Below are positions 37,398 through 45,813 of a stretch of DNA of 64,000 nt, in pieces (position 1 is the stretch's first letter; each line of letters starts with the position of its first letter). The DNA is from Bradyrhizobium canariense (lineage in GTDB: Bacteria > Pseudomonadota > Alphaproteobacteria > Rhizobiales > Xanthobacteraceae): positions 1-64,000 of the forward strand of contig NZ_JAFCKJ010000012.1 of NCBI RefSeq assembly GCF_018130465.1, given 5' to 3'. The notes beneath the pieces are model-generated. The model made no database searches, was not told where the DNA came from, and saw only the letters and a program-made list of their open reading frames with translations. The position numbers and the translations under genes are program-made.

Positions 37398-37508
37398 ACG
37401 AGATCCCCTGTTGGCTCGCCCTGTTTAGCCCGGAATGAGGAGAATGTAAGTCCCTGGACGCCGTTCCCCGCTCGGCGTCATTCGCGCTTCGCAGGCCCGA
37501 CACCCGCC

Positions 37509-39431
37509 TCACACCCTCCCCTTCAGCGCCTCCCCGATCTCGTCGAGCACCTTGGGATCCTCGATCGTCGCGGGCATGGTCCAGGTCTCGCCGTCGGCGA
37601 TCTTCTTGATGGTGCCGCGCAAGATCTTTCCGGATCGCGTCTTGGGCAGGCGGCCGACGGTAATGGCGAGCTTGAACGCGGCAACGGGACCGAGCTTGTC
37701 GCGCACCAGCGCAATGATCTCCTTCTCGATCTCGGCGGGGGCCCGCTTCACACCCGCCTTAAGCACCAGGAAGCCGCAGGGTACCTCGCCCTTGATCGCG
37801 TCCTTGACGCCGAGCACGGCGCATTCGGCGACATCGGGATGCGAAGCCAGGATCTCCTCCATGCCGCCGGTGGAGAGCCGATGGCCGGCGACGTTGATGA
37901 TGTCGTCGGTGCGGCCCATGACGAAGACATAGCCGTCTTCGTCCTTGTAGCCGGCATCCGATGTTTTGTAGTAGCCGGGGAATTCGGTGAGATAGGCTTC
38001 CTTGAAACGTTCATCCTGATTCCACAGCGTCGGCAGGCAGCCCGGCGGCATCGGCAGCTTGATGACGATCGAACCCATGGTGTTGGGGCCGACCGGCTTT
38101 GCCGCTTCGTCGACCACGTCGACCTGATAGCCCGGCATCGGCACCGTCGGCGAGCCGTGCTTCACCGGCAGCTGGCCTAAGCCTACCGGATTGCCGGCGA
38201 TGCACCAGCCAGTCTCGGTCTGCCACCAATGGTCGATCACCGGCACTTTCAACTGCTGCTCCGCCCATTCCACCGTCGGCGGATCGGCGCGCTCGCCGGC
38301 CAGGAACAGCGTGCGGAATGTCGAGAGGTCGTATTGCCGGATGAACTTTCCTTCCGGGTCTTCTTTCCGGATCGCTCGGAACGCGGTCGGCGCCGTGAAG
38401 AAGGCGACAGCCTTGTGCTCGCTGATCACGCGCCAGAACGCGCCGGCATCGGGCGTGCCGACCGGCTTGCCCTCATACATGATCGAGGTCGCGCCGTGCA
38501 GCAGCGGGCCGTAGACGATGTAGCTGTGGCCGACCACCCAGCCGATGTCGGAGCCGCACCACCAGACCTCGCCCGGCTTGACGCCATAGAGGTTGAACAT
38601 GGACCATTTCACCGCGACGAGATGGCCGCCATTGTCGCGCACGACACCCTTGGGAATGCCGGTCGTGCCTGAGGTATAGAGGATGTAGAGCGGATCGGTG
38701 GCCGCGACGGGCACGCACGGCGCCTTCTTGCCGTCGTTCATCGCCTTGCGGCGCAGGCCCGCCCAGTCATAGTCGCGGCCGGGCGTGAGGTCGCAGATGA
38801 GCTGCGGACGTTGCAGCACGATACAGGCCTTCGGCTTTGTGCCCGCAAGCCTGATCGCCTCGTCGAGCAGCGGCTTGTACCGCACGATGCGGCCGGGCTC
38901 GATGCCGCAGCTCGCCGACAGGATCAACTTTGGCTCCGCATCGTCGATGCGGGTGGCGAGCTCTTTCGCGGCAAAGCCGCCGAACACCACGGAGTGTACC
39001 GCGCCGATGCGCGCGCAGGCGAGCATCGCGACGACGGCCTCCGGTATCATCGGCATATAGAGGATGACGCGATCGCCCTTGGCGACACCAAAATCCTGCA
39101 TGATGGCGGCGAGCGCCTGCACTTCGACCAGCAGTTCGGCGTAGGTGAATTTTGTGACGCTGCCCGCCAGCGGCGAATCATGGATCAGCGCGATCTGGTC
39201 GCCGCGGCCGCGTTCGACATGGCGGTCCAGCGCGTTGTAGCAGGTGTTGACGACGCCGCCGCTGAACCAGCGACCGTAGACGCCCTGCGAGGGGTCGAAT
39301 ATCTTCTTCGGCGGCTCGATCCAGTCGATCTCCTTGGCCGCTTCGGCCCAAAAGCCCTCAGGGTCGGCCAGCGAGCGCGCATAAACCGCGTGATAGAGGC
39401 TCTTTCCGTCGACGTTTCCTCGGACGTTCAT
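37509..39431 (-). CDS. prpE: Propionate--CoA ligase
   Basis: A 640-residue acetyl-CoA-synthetase-like ANL enzyme. The P-loop is ILYTSGTTGIPKGVVRDNGG; WWQTETGWCIAGNP and MGRTDDIINVAGHRLSTGGM mark the PrpE branch rather than acetyl-CoA synthetase (which has GHRLGTAE). The C-terminal catalytic Lys sits in LPKTRSGKILRGTIKKI. It makes propionyl-CoA (and other short acyl-CoAs) for the methylcitrate or methylmalonyl route. No prpBCD gene is adjacent. GGAG lies upstream of the ATG. Confidence 0.93.
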   Translation of the reverse strand: MNVRGNVDGKSLYHAVYARSLADPEGFWAEAAKEIDWIEPPKKIFDPSQGVYGRWFSGGVVNTCYNALDRHVERGRGDQIALIHDSPLAGSVTKFTYAELLVEVQALAAIMQDFGVAKGDRVILYMPMIPEAVVAMLACARIGAVHSVVFGGFAAKELATRIDDAEPKLILSASCGIEPGRIVRYKPLLDEAIRLAGTKPKACIVLQRPQLICDLTPGRDYDWAGLRRKAMNDGKKAPCVPVAATDPLYILYTSGTTGIPKGVVRDNGGHLVAVKWSMFNLYGVKPGEVWWCGSDIGWVVGHSYIVYGPLLHGATSIMYEGKPVGTPDAGAFWRVISEHKAVAFFTAPTAFRAIRKEDPEGKFIRQYDLSTFRTLFLAGERADPPTVEWAEQQLKVPVIDHWWQTETGWCIAGNPVGLGQLPVKHGSPTVPMPGYQVDVVDEAAKPVGPNTMGSIVIKLPMPPGCLPTLWNQDERFKEAYLTEFPGYYKTSDAGYKDEDGYVFVMGRTDDIINVAGHRLSTGGMEEILASHPDVAECAVLGVKDAIKGEVPCGFLVLKAGVKRAPAEIEKEIIALVRDKLGPVAAFKLAITVGRLPKTRSGKILRGTIKKIADGETWTMPATIEDPKVLDEIGEALKGRV

Positions 39432-39576
39432 TCCCGCGCTCCCGTTCCCATTATTCGCCTGGCCTTGACCTTGTGGCAGGACAAACGTCCCGCCATGACA
39501 GGGATCAAGTACCGGCCTTGTTTGAGGGGTATTTTCCCGGGAACGGGCCTCGGTTCAAGCTGAAAGAACGGGGTGC

Positions 39577-40962
39577 TCAGCTATCCATCGCATTCAGCCG
39601 CTGTAATCGCTCCTGCATGACCTTCCTGAGATCATAGCCCGGGCGGCCGAAGCTCGTATTGCGGGTGGCGAGGAAGTCGCGCTGGGTGCGGCGGAGGTCG
39701 CCGGCCGAGCGGGAGCCGGCCGATTTCAGCACGCGCTCGTAGGTCTCGGCGATCTGGCGGTCGAGCACGCCCAACTGCGGATCGGCACAAATCACCTTCT
39801 CGACCTCGCGCTTCGCGGTGGAACAATCGAACGACGGGCCATTGCCGGAATTCGCCGCGAGCGGCCGCAGCGGCTCGCCGCCGAATTTCGCGACCTCCGC
39901 GATCATGGTGCGGCGGCCGCCGGCCGCATTGTCGTTGCCGGGATCGAGCCGCAGCGCGGTCTCGTAGTCGGCCAGCGCCTTCTTGCGCTCGCCCATCTTC
40001 TTGTAGAGCACGGCGCGGTTGTTGTAGGTCAGCGCGAAATTCGGATCGAGTTTCAGCGCGGCCTCGTAATCGCTCAGCGCCGCGCCAAGCTCGCCCTTGA
40101 GGTGGTAGGAGTCGCCGCGGTTGGTGAAGAAGTTCGGCCGCGGCGCCAGCCGCAGCGCCTGATCGTAATCGGCAATCGCCTTGTCGTACTCGCCCATCGC
40201 GGCCAGCGACAGCCCGCGATTGTCGTAATATTCGGGCACCTTCGGATCGAGCCTGATCGCCTCGCCGTCGTCGGCCACCGACTTGTCGAGCTGGCCGAGC
40301 TTCTTGTAGGCGGCGCCACGATTGGTGTAGCTGCGCGGCCGGTTCGGATCGAGCCGCAACGCCTCGCTGAGATCGCGGATCGCCTTCTCGTTGTCGCCGC
40401 CAAGATAATAGGTCACGCCGCGGTCGGACCAGGCCTGTGCATTGTCAGGCTTCAGCTTGATCGCCTGGTCGTAATCGGCAAGCGCGCGGTCGAGCCGACG
40501 CTGGTTGGTGTAGACGACGCCGCGCAGCTCGTAAGACTCCGAATCCTGCGGATCGAGCTCGATGGCCTTGCTGAGGTCCGCCGCGGCGCGGTTGAGATCG
40601 CCGCCGGCCTCGCGCAGGAGATCGCCGCGCAGGCGCCAGGCTTTTGCATTCCTGCCATCGAGCGCGATGGCGCGGTCGATATCCCGCAGCGCCTGCGTGA
40701 GACCGCCCGAGGTCCGCGCATTGGTGTCGGCGCGCACCAGCAATGCCGCGGCGCGATCGGAAGATGGATTTGAGGCCTGGTCGATGATGGCGCTGCATGC
40801 GGGAATCAGCTCAGCCGGGGCGGCCTTGCTCCCCATCACGCAATCGACGCCGGCCAAGGCAGGGGCGACGAGGACGGCGCTCATTGCCGCGCCGAGCAGG
40901 AAGGAGCGAAGCGAGATTTTTGCAAACGAGAACATTTGCGCGGAAGAATGGGTGCCGCACAT
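39577..40962 (-). CDS. Exported TPR protein with LprI-like C-terminal domain
   Basis: A 461-residue protein. A signal peptide ends APALA-GVDC. About eight to nine tetratricopeptide repeats follow (for example AIALDGRNAKAWRLRGDLLR and AIKLKPDNAQAWSDRGVTYY). The C-terminal domain has FDCSTAKREVEKVICADPQL and LDRQIAETYERVLK, the LprI/DUF1311 pattern of lysozyme-inhibitor-like proteins, ending FGRPGYDLRKVMQERLQRLN. A GGAG ten bases before the ATG at 40962 supports this start; 40935 would give a shorter signal peptide. It is a paralogue of the next gene upstream. It probably acts in periplasmic complex assembly. Confidence 0.85.
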   Translation of the reverse strand: MCGTHSSAQMFSFAKISLRSFLLGAAMSAVLVAPALAGVDCVMGSKAAPAELIPACSAIIDQASNPSSDRAAALLVRADTNARTSGGLTQALRDIDRAIALDGRNAKAWRLRGDLLREAGGDLNRAAADLSKAIELDPQDSESYELRGVVYTNQRRLDRALADYDQAIKLKPDNAQAWSDRGVTYYLGGDNEKAIRDLSEALRLDPNRPRSYTNRGAAYKKLGQLDKSVADDGEAIRLDPKVPEYYDNRGLSLAAMGEYDKAIADYDQALRLAPRPNFFTNRGDSYHLKGELGAALSDYEAALKLDPNFALTYNNRAVLYKKMGERKKALADYETALRLDPGNDNAAGGRRTMIAEVAKFGGEPLRPLAANSGNGPSFDCSTAKREVEKVICADPQLGVLDRQIAETYERVLKSAGSRSAGDLRRTQRDFLATRNTSFGRPGYDLRKVMQERLQRLNAMDS

Positions 40963-41093
40963 GGCATAAGGCTCCGAGACATCAGGCTTTCACCATTGTC
41001 GTGGCGGCCAAAGAATCGGTTCAAATCGGGGCGTGTCAGGGGCGCACCGAGCCTTCCCTCCCTTGCCTGCTCTTACGGGGGAGGCGAGAAGCC

Positions 41094-41852
41094 TCAATAC
41101 CCGTCCACCCCGTTTAGCCGCTGCAGCCGCTCCTGCATCGTCTTCTTCAGATCGTAGCCGGGCCGGCCATATCCGGCATTGCGGCGGCCGATGAAATCGT
41201 CCTGCTCGCGCTGAAGCGCCTTTGCATCGCCCGCATTGCGGGCTTCGCGCAACACGCGCGCGTTGGCGGCAAAGATCTCGCGGTCGAGATCAGCGAGCTC
41301 CCGGTTGGCGCAGATCGCCTTCTCAACGGGGCGGCGCGCCCCCTTGCAATTGAAGCTGGGCTTGCCTGCGACCGCCATCTGCGCGCCGATCCGCTCGATC
41401 TCGCGCGCCATCGCCTTGTGATTGACCTTGGCCTTCTCGTGGTTCGGATCGATCTTCAATGCCGCGCCGAAATCCTGCACCGCCTTGGGCTTGTCGCCCT
41501 TCCTCAGCCAGAGCTCGCCGCGCGCGTTGAAGATATCCGCGAGGCCGGAATCGAGCAGAAGAGCGCGGCTGTCGTCGGCGATCGCGCGGTCGACCTGGTC
41601 GTGCCGCGCATAAAGCCCGCCGCGCGCGATCAGCGCCTTGATCAGGTCGCCTTTCGCCGTCTTCTCGTTGTCGATCACGGCGGCGCAGGCCGTAGCCGCC
41701 TTGTCGACGTCGTCGGCTGCGGCAGCCGCGAGGCACGGCGCGACGTCGACCTGCGGGACCGCGGCCGGTTCGCCGCCGGTCGCGGCATGAGCCGCGGCGA
41801 ACGAGAGCGCGAAGAGCAACCCGGCGCCGGACCATTGAATGAGAAAACGCAT
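41094..41852 (-). CDS. Exported TPR/LprI-like paralogue
   Basis: A 252-residue shorter version of the neighbouring protein. Signal peptide (LLFALSFAAAHAA), then only two to three TPR-like repeats, then the LprI-like domain (FNCKGARRPVEKAICANREL, LDREIFAANARVL) and the shared ending YGRPGYDLKKTMQERLQRLN. ATG 41852 is chosen over the GTG at 41861. The two genes lie on the same strand about 130 bp apart and look like a duplication with repeat-number change. The function is unknown. Confidence 0.82.
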   Translation of the reverse strand: MRFLIQWSGAGLLFALSFAAAHAATGGEPAAVPQVDVAPCLAAAAADDVDKAATACAAVIDNEKTAKGDLIKALIARGGLYARHDQVDRAIADDSRALLLDSGLADIFNARGELWLRKGDKPKAVQDFGAALKIDPNHEKAKVNHKAMAREIERIGAQMAVAGKPSFNCKGARRPVEKAICANRELADLDREIFAANARVLREARNAGDAKALQREQDDFIGRRNAGYGRPGYDLKKTMQERLQRLNGVDGY

Positions 41853-42008
41853 GCTCGTCACAGTCGGAAAATCTCGAGTTCAGGTCTTGGGTTAAGCTCT
41901 TGGGTTAAAGCTCTTGGGTTCAGGCCTTGCCTTGGGGCCACACTATCCATCATACGGCCGGATTGGTGCTAGCTTGTGGCGCCGCTCAAATCGGTTTCGG
42001 GGATCAAC

Positions 42009-43553
42009 GTGTCGACATTCGAATGGATCATCGTGCTTCTGCTCGGCGCCGTTGCATTATCGGCGCTGGCGCGGCGGATCAAGGTCCCCTACCCGACCTT
42101 TCTCGCGATCGGTGGCGCGCTGATCGCCTTTGTGCCGTCGAGCCCGTCCTGGGCGCTGGAGCCCGACCTGGCATTGGCTCTTTTTGTCGCACCGGTCCTG
42201 CTCGATGCCGCCTTCGACACCTCGCTGCGCGATCTCCGCAACAATTGGGTTCCCGTCTCCACCCTGGTCGTCGCCGCCGTCGGCCTGACCACGGCCGGTG
42301 TGGCCTACGTCGCGCACCGGCTGATGCCTGACATGCCCTGGGCCGCCGCGATCGCGCTCGGCGCCATCGTGGCCCCGCCGGATGCGGCCGCCGCGGTCGC
42401 GATCCTGAGCCAGGTCAAGCTGCCACACCGCATGGTGAAGGTCCTGGAAGGCGAGAGCCTGCTCAACGACGCGACCGCGCTCTTGATCTATCGCATCGCG
42501 GTCGGAGCCATCGCCACCGAGCATCTGGCATGGAGCCAGGTCGCACCGACCATGGCGCTGGCGCTGGTCGGCAGCGTCGTCGCGGGACTCGTCGCAGGCC
42601 GCATCATCCCGCTGTTCATGGAACGCGTGAAGGAAGCGCCGAGCGCGATCATCGTGCAGTTCGCCACCACCTTCATGGTCTGGATTGCCGCCGAGCATCT
42701 CGGTCTCTCCGGCATCCTCACCATCGTGGTCTACGGCATCACCATCGCCCGCACGGCGGGGGCACGCATGCCGGCGCGGCTGCGGGTACCTTCCTATGCG
42801 GTGTGGGAGACCATGGTGTTCGTGCTCAACGTGCTCGCCTTCATGCTGATCGGCATGCAGATGCGACCGATCTGGACGCGGCTCGATGCGGACGTGCGCT
42901 GGGAATATTGCATGGCCGCGGCCTGGATCCTGCTCACGGTGGTCCTGGTGCGGCTGGCCTGGATCACATTCTACCGCACGACGCTGCGCGCGCTGATCGC
43001 GCACGGGATCTATCACCCGAAGGATCCGAAGCAGGTCGCCTCGCCCAAGGGCGGCCTCATCGTCTCCTGGTGCGGCATGCGCGGTCTCGTCACGCTCGCG
43101 ACCGCCTTTGCCCTGCCGGAAAACTTTCCTTATCGCGATTTCATCGTCTTCTCGGCCTTTGCCGTCGTGCTTGGCACGCTGGTCGTTCAGGGCCTGACGC
43201 TGCGGCCGCTGATCCTGGCGTTCGACCTCAAGGACGACGACCCCGTCGGCATCGAGGTCGCGCGCGCCCGGGCCGTCGCCTATCGCGCGGCGCTCGACGC
43301 AATCGAGGACGATCCATCGGAGGAGGCTGAAATCCTGCGGCTCGAATATCGCGCCATCCTGATGCAGGTGGACGACGATCCGAACGGCGGCATCGCCAAC
43401 GGCGAATTGCCCGCCGATCCCCTGCGCCGCCGCGCCATCGAAGCCGCGCGAAAGTCGATCTTCGACCTCCGCGCCACCGACGTGATCGGCGACGATGCGT
43501 TCCATCGGATCGAGGAAGAGCTCGATCGCGCAGAATTGAGCGCGGGGGGTTAA
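42009..43553 (+). CDS. CPA1-type Na+/H+ antiporter
   Basis: A 514-residue inner-membrane cation/proton antiporter (NhaP/NHE-like). About twelve helices; the transport-site motif is APPDAAAAVAILSQVKLPHR, followed by VLEGESLLNDATALLIYRIA, typical of CPA1, and SWCGMRGLVTLATAFALPEN. A ~90-residue cytoplasmic C-terminal tail follows, probably regulatory. The GTG at 42009 with GGGGAT upstream is preferred over a GTG at 41976. Whether it carries Na+, K+ or Li+ cannot be read from sequence. Confidence 0.92.
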   Translation: MSTFEWIIVLLLGAVALSALARRIKVPYPTFLAIGGALIAFVPSSPSWALEPDLALALFVAPVLLDAAFDTSLRDLRNNWVPVSTLVVAAVGLTTAGVAYVAHRLMPDMPWAAAIALGAIVAPPDAAAAVAILSQVKLPHRMVKVLEGESLLNDATALLIYRIAVGAIATEHLAWSQVAPTMALALVGSVVAGLVAGRIIPLFMERVKEAPSAIIVQFATTFMVWIAAEHLGLSGILTIVVYGITIARTAGARMPARLRVPSYAVWETMVFVLNVLAFMLIGMQMRPIWTRLDADVRWEYCMAAAWILLTVVLVRLAWITFYRTTLRALIAHGIYHPKDPKQVASPKGGLIVSWCGMRGLVTLATAFALPENFPYRDFIVFSAFAVVLGTLVVQGLTLRPLILAFDLKDDDPVGIEVARARAVAYRAALDAIEDDPSEEAEILRLEYRAILMQVDDDPNGGIANGELPADPLRRRAIEAARKSIFDLRATDVIGDDAFHRIEEELDRAELSAGG

Positions 43554-43629
43554 ATCTCCCGACAAGCGCCCCGCCTGCCCAGGTGGTTAGGGGCTTGAAC
43601 CAAACGCCATCTCTCCAGACACACTCCAG

Positions 43630-44400
43630 ATGACGACCCTGATCGACGACCGTCGTGTGCGCGCGCGAGATGCGTCGCCCGCACGATATTTCTACCTCCA
43701 CATGGCACTGGCCTGCGCGGCCACCGCTTTTCTCGGCTTCGCACCGACCTATTTTGTGCCGCTCGCGCAACGGACGTTGTCCGCAAGCCCCGTCATTCAT
43801 TTCCACGGTCTCTTGTTCTTCACCTGGTCTCTCTATTTCGTGATCCAGACCTGGCTCGCCGCCTCAGGCCGCGTGGTCAATCACCGCGCGCTCGGCATCG
43901 CCGGCGTTTCGCTCGCGACCGCGATGACGATCTTCGGCTTCCTCGCCTCCGTACATGTGATGCAGCATTCCGCGGCGCTCGGACAGAAAGAGGCCGGCAT
44001 CGCCTTCTCGATCGTGCCGATGAGCGGCATCGCGTTCTTCGCAGTGGTGTTTGTGCTCGCGATCATGAACACGCGAAAGCCCGAGATTCACAAACGCCTG
44101 ATGCTGCTCGCCGCGGTCTCCATCCTCGATGCCGCGATCGCGCGCTGGTTTCTCACCTTTCTCGCGCCTCCGGGACCGCCCGGGCCGCCGCCGGTGCCCG
44201 TCACCATCGCGCCCGCAGTGGTCGCTTCGCTGCTGCTTGTCGTCGCCATGGTACGCGACTGGCGCACGGAAGGCCGGGTGCACCCGGTCTACATCTACGG
44301 CACGCTCGCGATGCTGGCGGTGAAGGTGCTGAACTGGCCGGTCAGCGAGACTGCGGCGTGGCATTCGTTTGCCGGCGGGATTCTGGCGCTGGCGCAATAG
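43630..44400 (+). CDS. Multi-pass membrane protein of unknown function
   Basis: A 256-residue protein with about seven transmembrane helices. Marks include HFHGLLFFTWSLYFVIQTWL (two His near the membrane), VNHRALGIAGVSLATAM and KPEIHKRLMLLAAVSILDAA. The paired His residues recall heme-binding or DUF2306-like membrane proteins, but I cannot assign the family. It follows the antiporter by 76 bp on the same strand and may be co-transcribed. Confidence 0.72.
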   Translation: MTTLIDDRRVRARDASPARYFYLHMALACAATAFLGFAPTYFVPLAQRTLSASPVIHFHGLLFFTWSLYFVIQTWLAASGRVVNHRALGIAGVSLATAMTIFGFLASVHVMQHSAALGQKEAGIAFSIVPMSGIAFFAVVFVLAIMNTRKPEIHKRLMLLAAVSILDAAIARWFLTFLAPPGPPGPPPVPVTIAPAVVASLLLVVAMVRDWRTEGRVHPVYIYGTLAMLAVKVLNWPVSETAAWHSFAGGILALAQ

Positions 44401-44408
44401 GCTCAGCC

Positions 44409-44548
44409 GTCGTCCTGGCGAAAGCCAGGACCCATTGCCCCGAATTCCGATTGTTGAAGAAAGCTGGAGCCACCAGCCCTCGCCAAACGTCTCCCTGAGA
44501 TTATGGGTCCTGGATCAGCGCTCGCTACGCTCGCTTGTCCAGGACGAC
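44409..44548. repeat. Intergenic palindromic repeat family A, divergent or composite copy
   Basis: Opens GTCGTCCTGGCGAAAGCCAG. The right end TATGGGTCCTGG is interrupted by ATCAGCGCTCGCTACGCTCG before closing TGTCCAGGACGAC, as if a second small palindrome (GCTCGCTACGCTCGC type) had replaced the inner part of the right arm. It lies between convergent genes. Confidence 0.75.
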
Positions 44549-44571
44549 GGCGGAATACGTAGCGGCGCCGC

Positions 44572-45378
44572 CTACGCCCCCGCCTTGCACGTGATCCCGC
44601 CGTCCACCACGAGCTCGATCCCCGTGACATATTTCGCTTCGTCCGAGGCCAGGAACAGCGCGGCGTTAGCGACGTCGAAGGCGTCGCCCATGTGGCCCAT
44701 CGGCACTTGCGAATCGCGCGCGCGCCACATCGCTTCGACGTCGCCCTTGGCATAGCTGGCGGCGAGGCCGGCGGAATGCTCCACCATCGGCGTCTTCATC
44801 AGGCCGGGCAGGATCGCGTTGACGCGCACGTGATGGCGCGCGAACTCGATCGCGGTGGTGCGCGTCATCTGGTTCATCGCCGCCTTCGAGGTGCCGTAAG
44901 TGACGTAGGAGATGCCCATATGGCGGATCGAGGCGATCGAGGAGATGTTGATGATCGAGCCGCCGCCCTGTTTCATCATCACAGGGATGACGTGCTTCAT
45001 GGCAAAATAAGCGCTCTTGAGGTTGACGCTGAAGACGCGGTCCCAGCTCTCCTCGGTGACATCGACCACGCTGCCCATCTCGGCGATGCCGACATTGTTG
45101 TCGAGCACGTCGATGCGGCCGTAGGCCTTCAGGCACGCCGCGACCATCGCCTCGACCTCGGCAGGCCGCGAGACGTCGGCCGTGAACGCGGTCGCCTGGC
45201 CGCCCTCGCCCGTGATGATCTTCGCAGTCTCCTCGGCGGCCGCGCCGTTGCGATCGACGCAAAACACCTGTGCACCCTCGCGCGCAAAGGTGACCGCGGT
45301 GGCCTTGCCGTTGCCCCAGCCCGGTCCGATCGAGCCGGCGCCCACCACCATCGCAACCTTGCCCTTGAGCCGGTCCAT
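44572..45378 (-). CDS. Short-chain dehydrogenase/reductase
   Basis: A 268-residue classical SDR. The nucleotide-binding loop is the variant VVGAGSIGPGWGNGKATA rather than TGxxxGxG, as in an SDR subfamily with this insertion. VLDNNVGIAEMG replaces the usual NNAG, IINISSIASIR holds the catalytic Ser, and YVTYGTSKAAMNQM holds the Tyr/Lys pair. It is an NAD(P)-dependent oxidoreductase; the substrate is unknown. GGGAG precedes the ATG. It lies downstream of the TRAP transporter operon on the same strand, separated by a small palindromic repeat. Confidence 0.9.
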   Translation of the reverse strand: MDRLKGKVAMVVGAGSIGPGWGNGKATAVTFAREGAQVFCVDRNGAAAEETAKIITGEGGQATAFTADVSRPAEVEAMVAACLKAYGRIDVLDNNVGIAEMGSVVDVTEESWDRVFSVNLKSAYFAMKHVIPVMMKQGGGSIINISSIASIRHMGISYVTYGTSKAAMNQMTRTTAIEFARHHVRVNAILPGLMKTPMVEHSAGLAASYAKGDVEAMWRARDSQVPMGHMGDAFDVANAALFLASDEAKYVTGIELVVDGGITCKAGA

Positions 45379-45405
45379 CGCGTTTCTCCCTTGTTGTTGT
45401 TCTTT

Positions 45406-45439
45406 GTAGCCCGGATAGCGCTTCGCTCCATCGGGCTAC
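45406..45439. repeat. Short palindromic repeat family C (GTAGCCCGGAT type)
   Basis: GTAGCCCGGATAGCG and CATCGGGCTAC form an inverted repeat around a short loop (CTTCGCTC). It overlaps the end of the DUF1850 gene: the CTA of its right arm is the TAG stop of that gene. It lies between the DUF1850 gene and the SDR start, where it could act as a transcript end. Confidence 0.75.
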
Positions 45440-45813
45440 GGATCGTTGCAGACCTTCATCGTGGTAACGTTAGCACCGATAGGATGACCGACAATCTCGG
45501 ACAATGTCCGGCACTTGCCGTCATGGCATAGCCGCCATTCGCCGGCCGCACCCGAATTTCCCAGCACGACCTCCGGCATCGGCGCGCGCGCAGGCCTCCA
45601 TTGAAACCAGCCGTCGACGAGGCGCGCCTCGGGCGGCGGCTCCATGCCGGGGCCGGTGCCCTTGACGCGTGCCTGCACCAGCTCGAGACCGGCAGGGGTG
45701 ACGCGCCAGTCTTCCTGCCAGTCGACCTTCGCGATCGAATGCGTCCACACCAGCGTGAAGGCGGACAGCGCCAGCGCCTTCACGCCTGAGGCTGTGGCGA
45801 AGCAGAGGCTCAC
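45436..45813 (-). CDS. DUF1850 protein, TRAP-transporter associated
   Basis: A 125-residue protein with a hydrophobic N-terminus (CFATASGVKALALSAFTLVW) that is a signal anchor or signal peptide. The body contains FTLVWTHSIAKVDWQEDWRV, the 'W.HS.....W.E.W' core of DUF1850, and AGLELVQARVKGTGPGMEPP. Its GTG start overlaps the stop of the TRAP permease by four bases. DUF1850 genes recur next to TAXI-type TRAP transporters, so an accessory role in uptake is likely though unproven. The stop lies inside a palindromic repeat. Confidence 0.85.
   Translation of the reverse strand: MSLCFATASGVKALALSAFTLVWTHSIAKVDWQEDWRVTPAGLELVQARVKGTGPGMEPPPEARLVDGWFQWRPARAPMPEVVLGNSGAAGEWRLCHDGKCRTLSEIVGHPIGANVTTMKVCNDP

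Noticed and set aside
42057-43565. Large open frame opposite the antiporter
   Set aside because: No ribosome site or domain; Asp/His/Arg-rich composition typical of antisense shadows.
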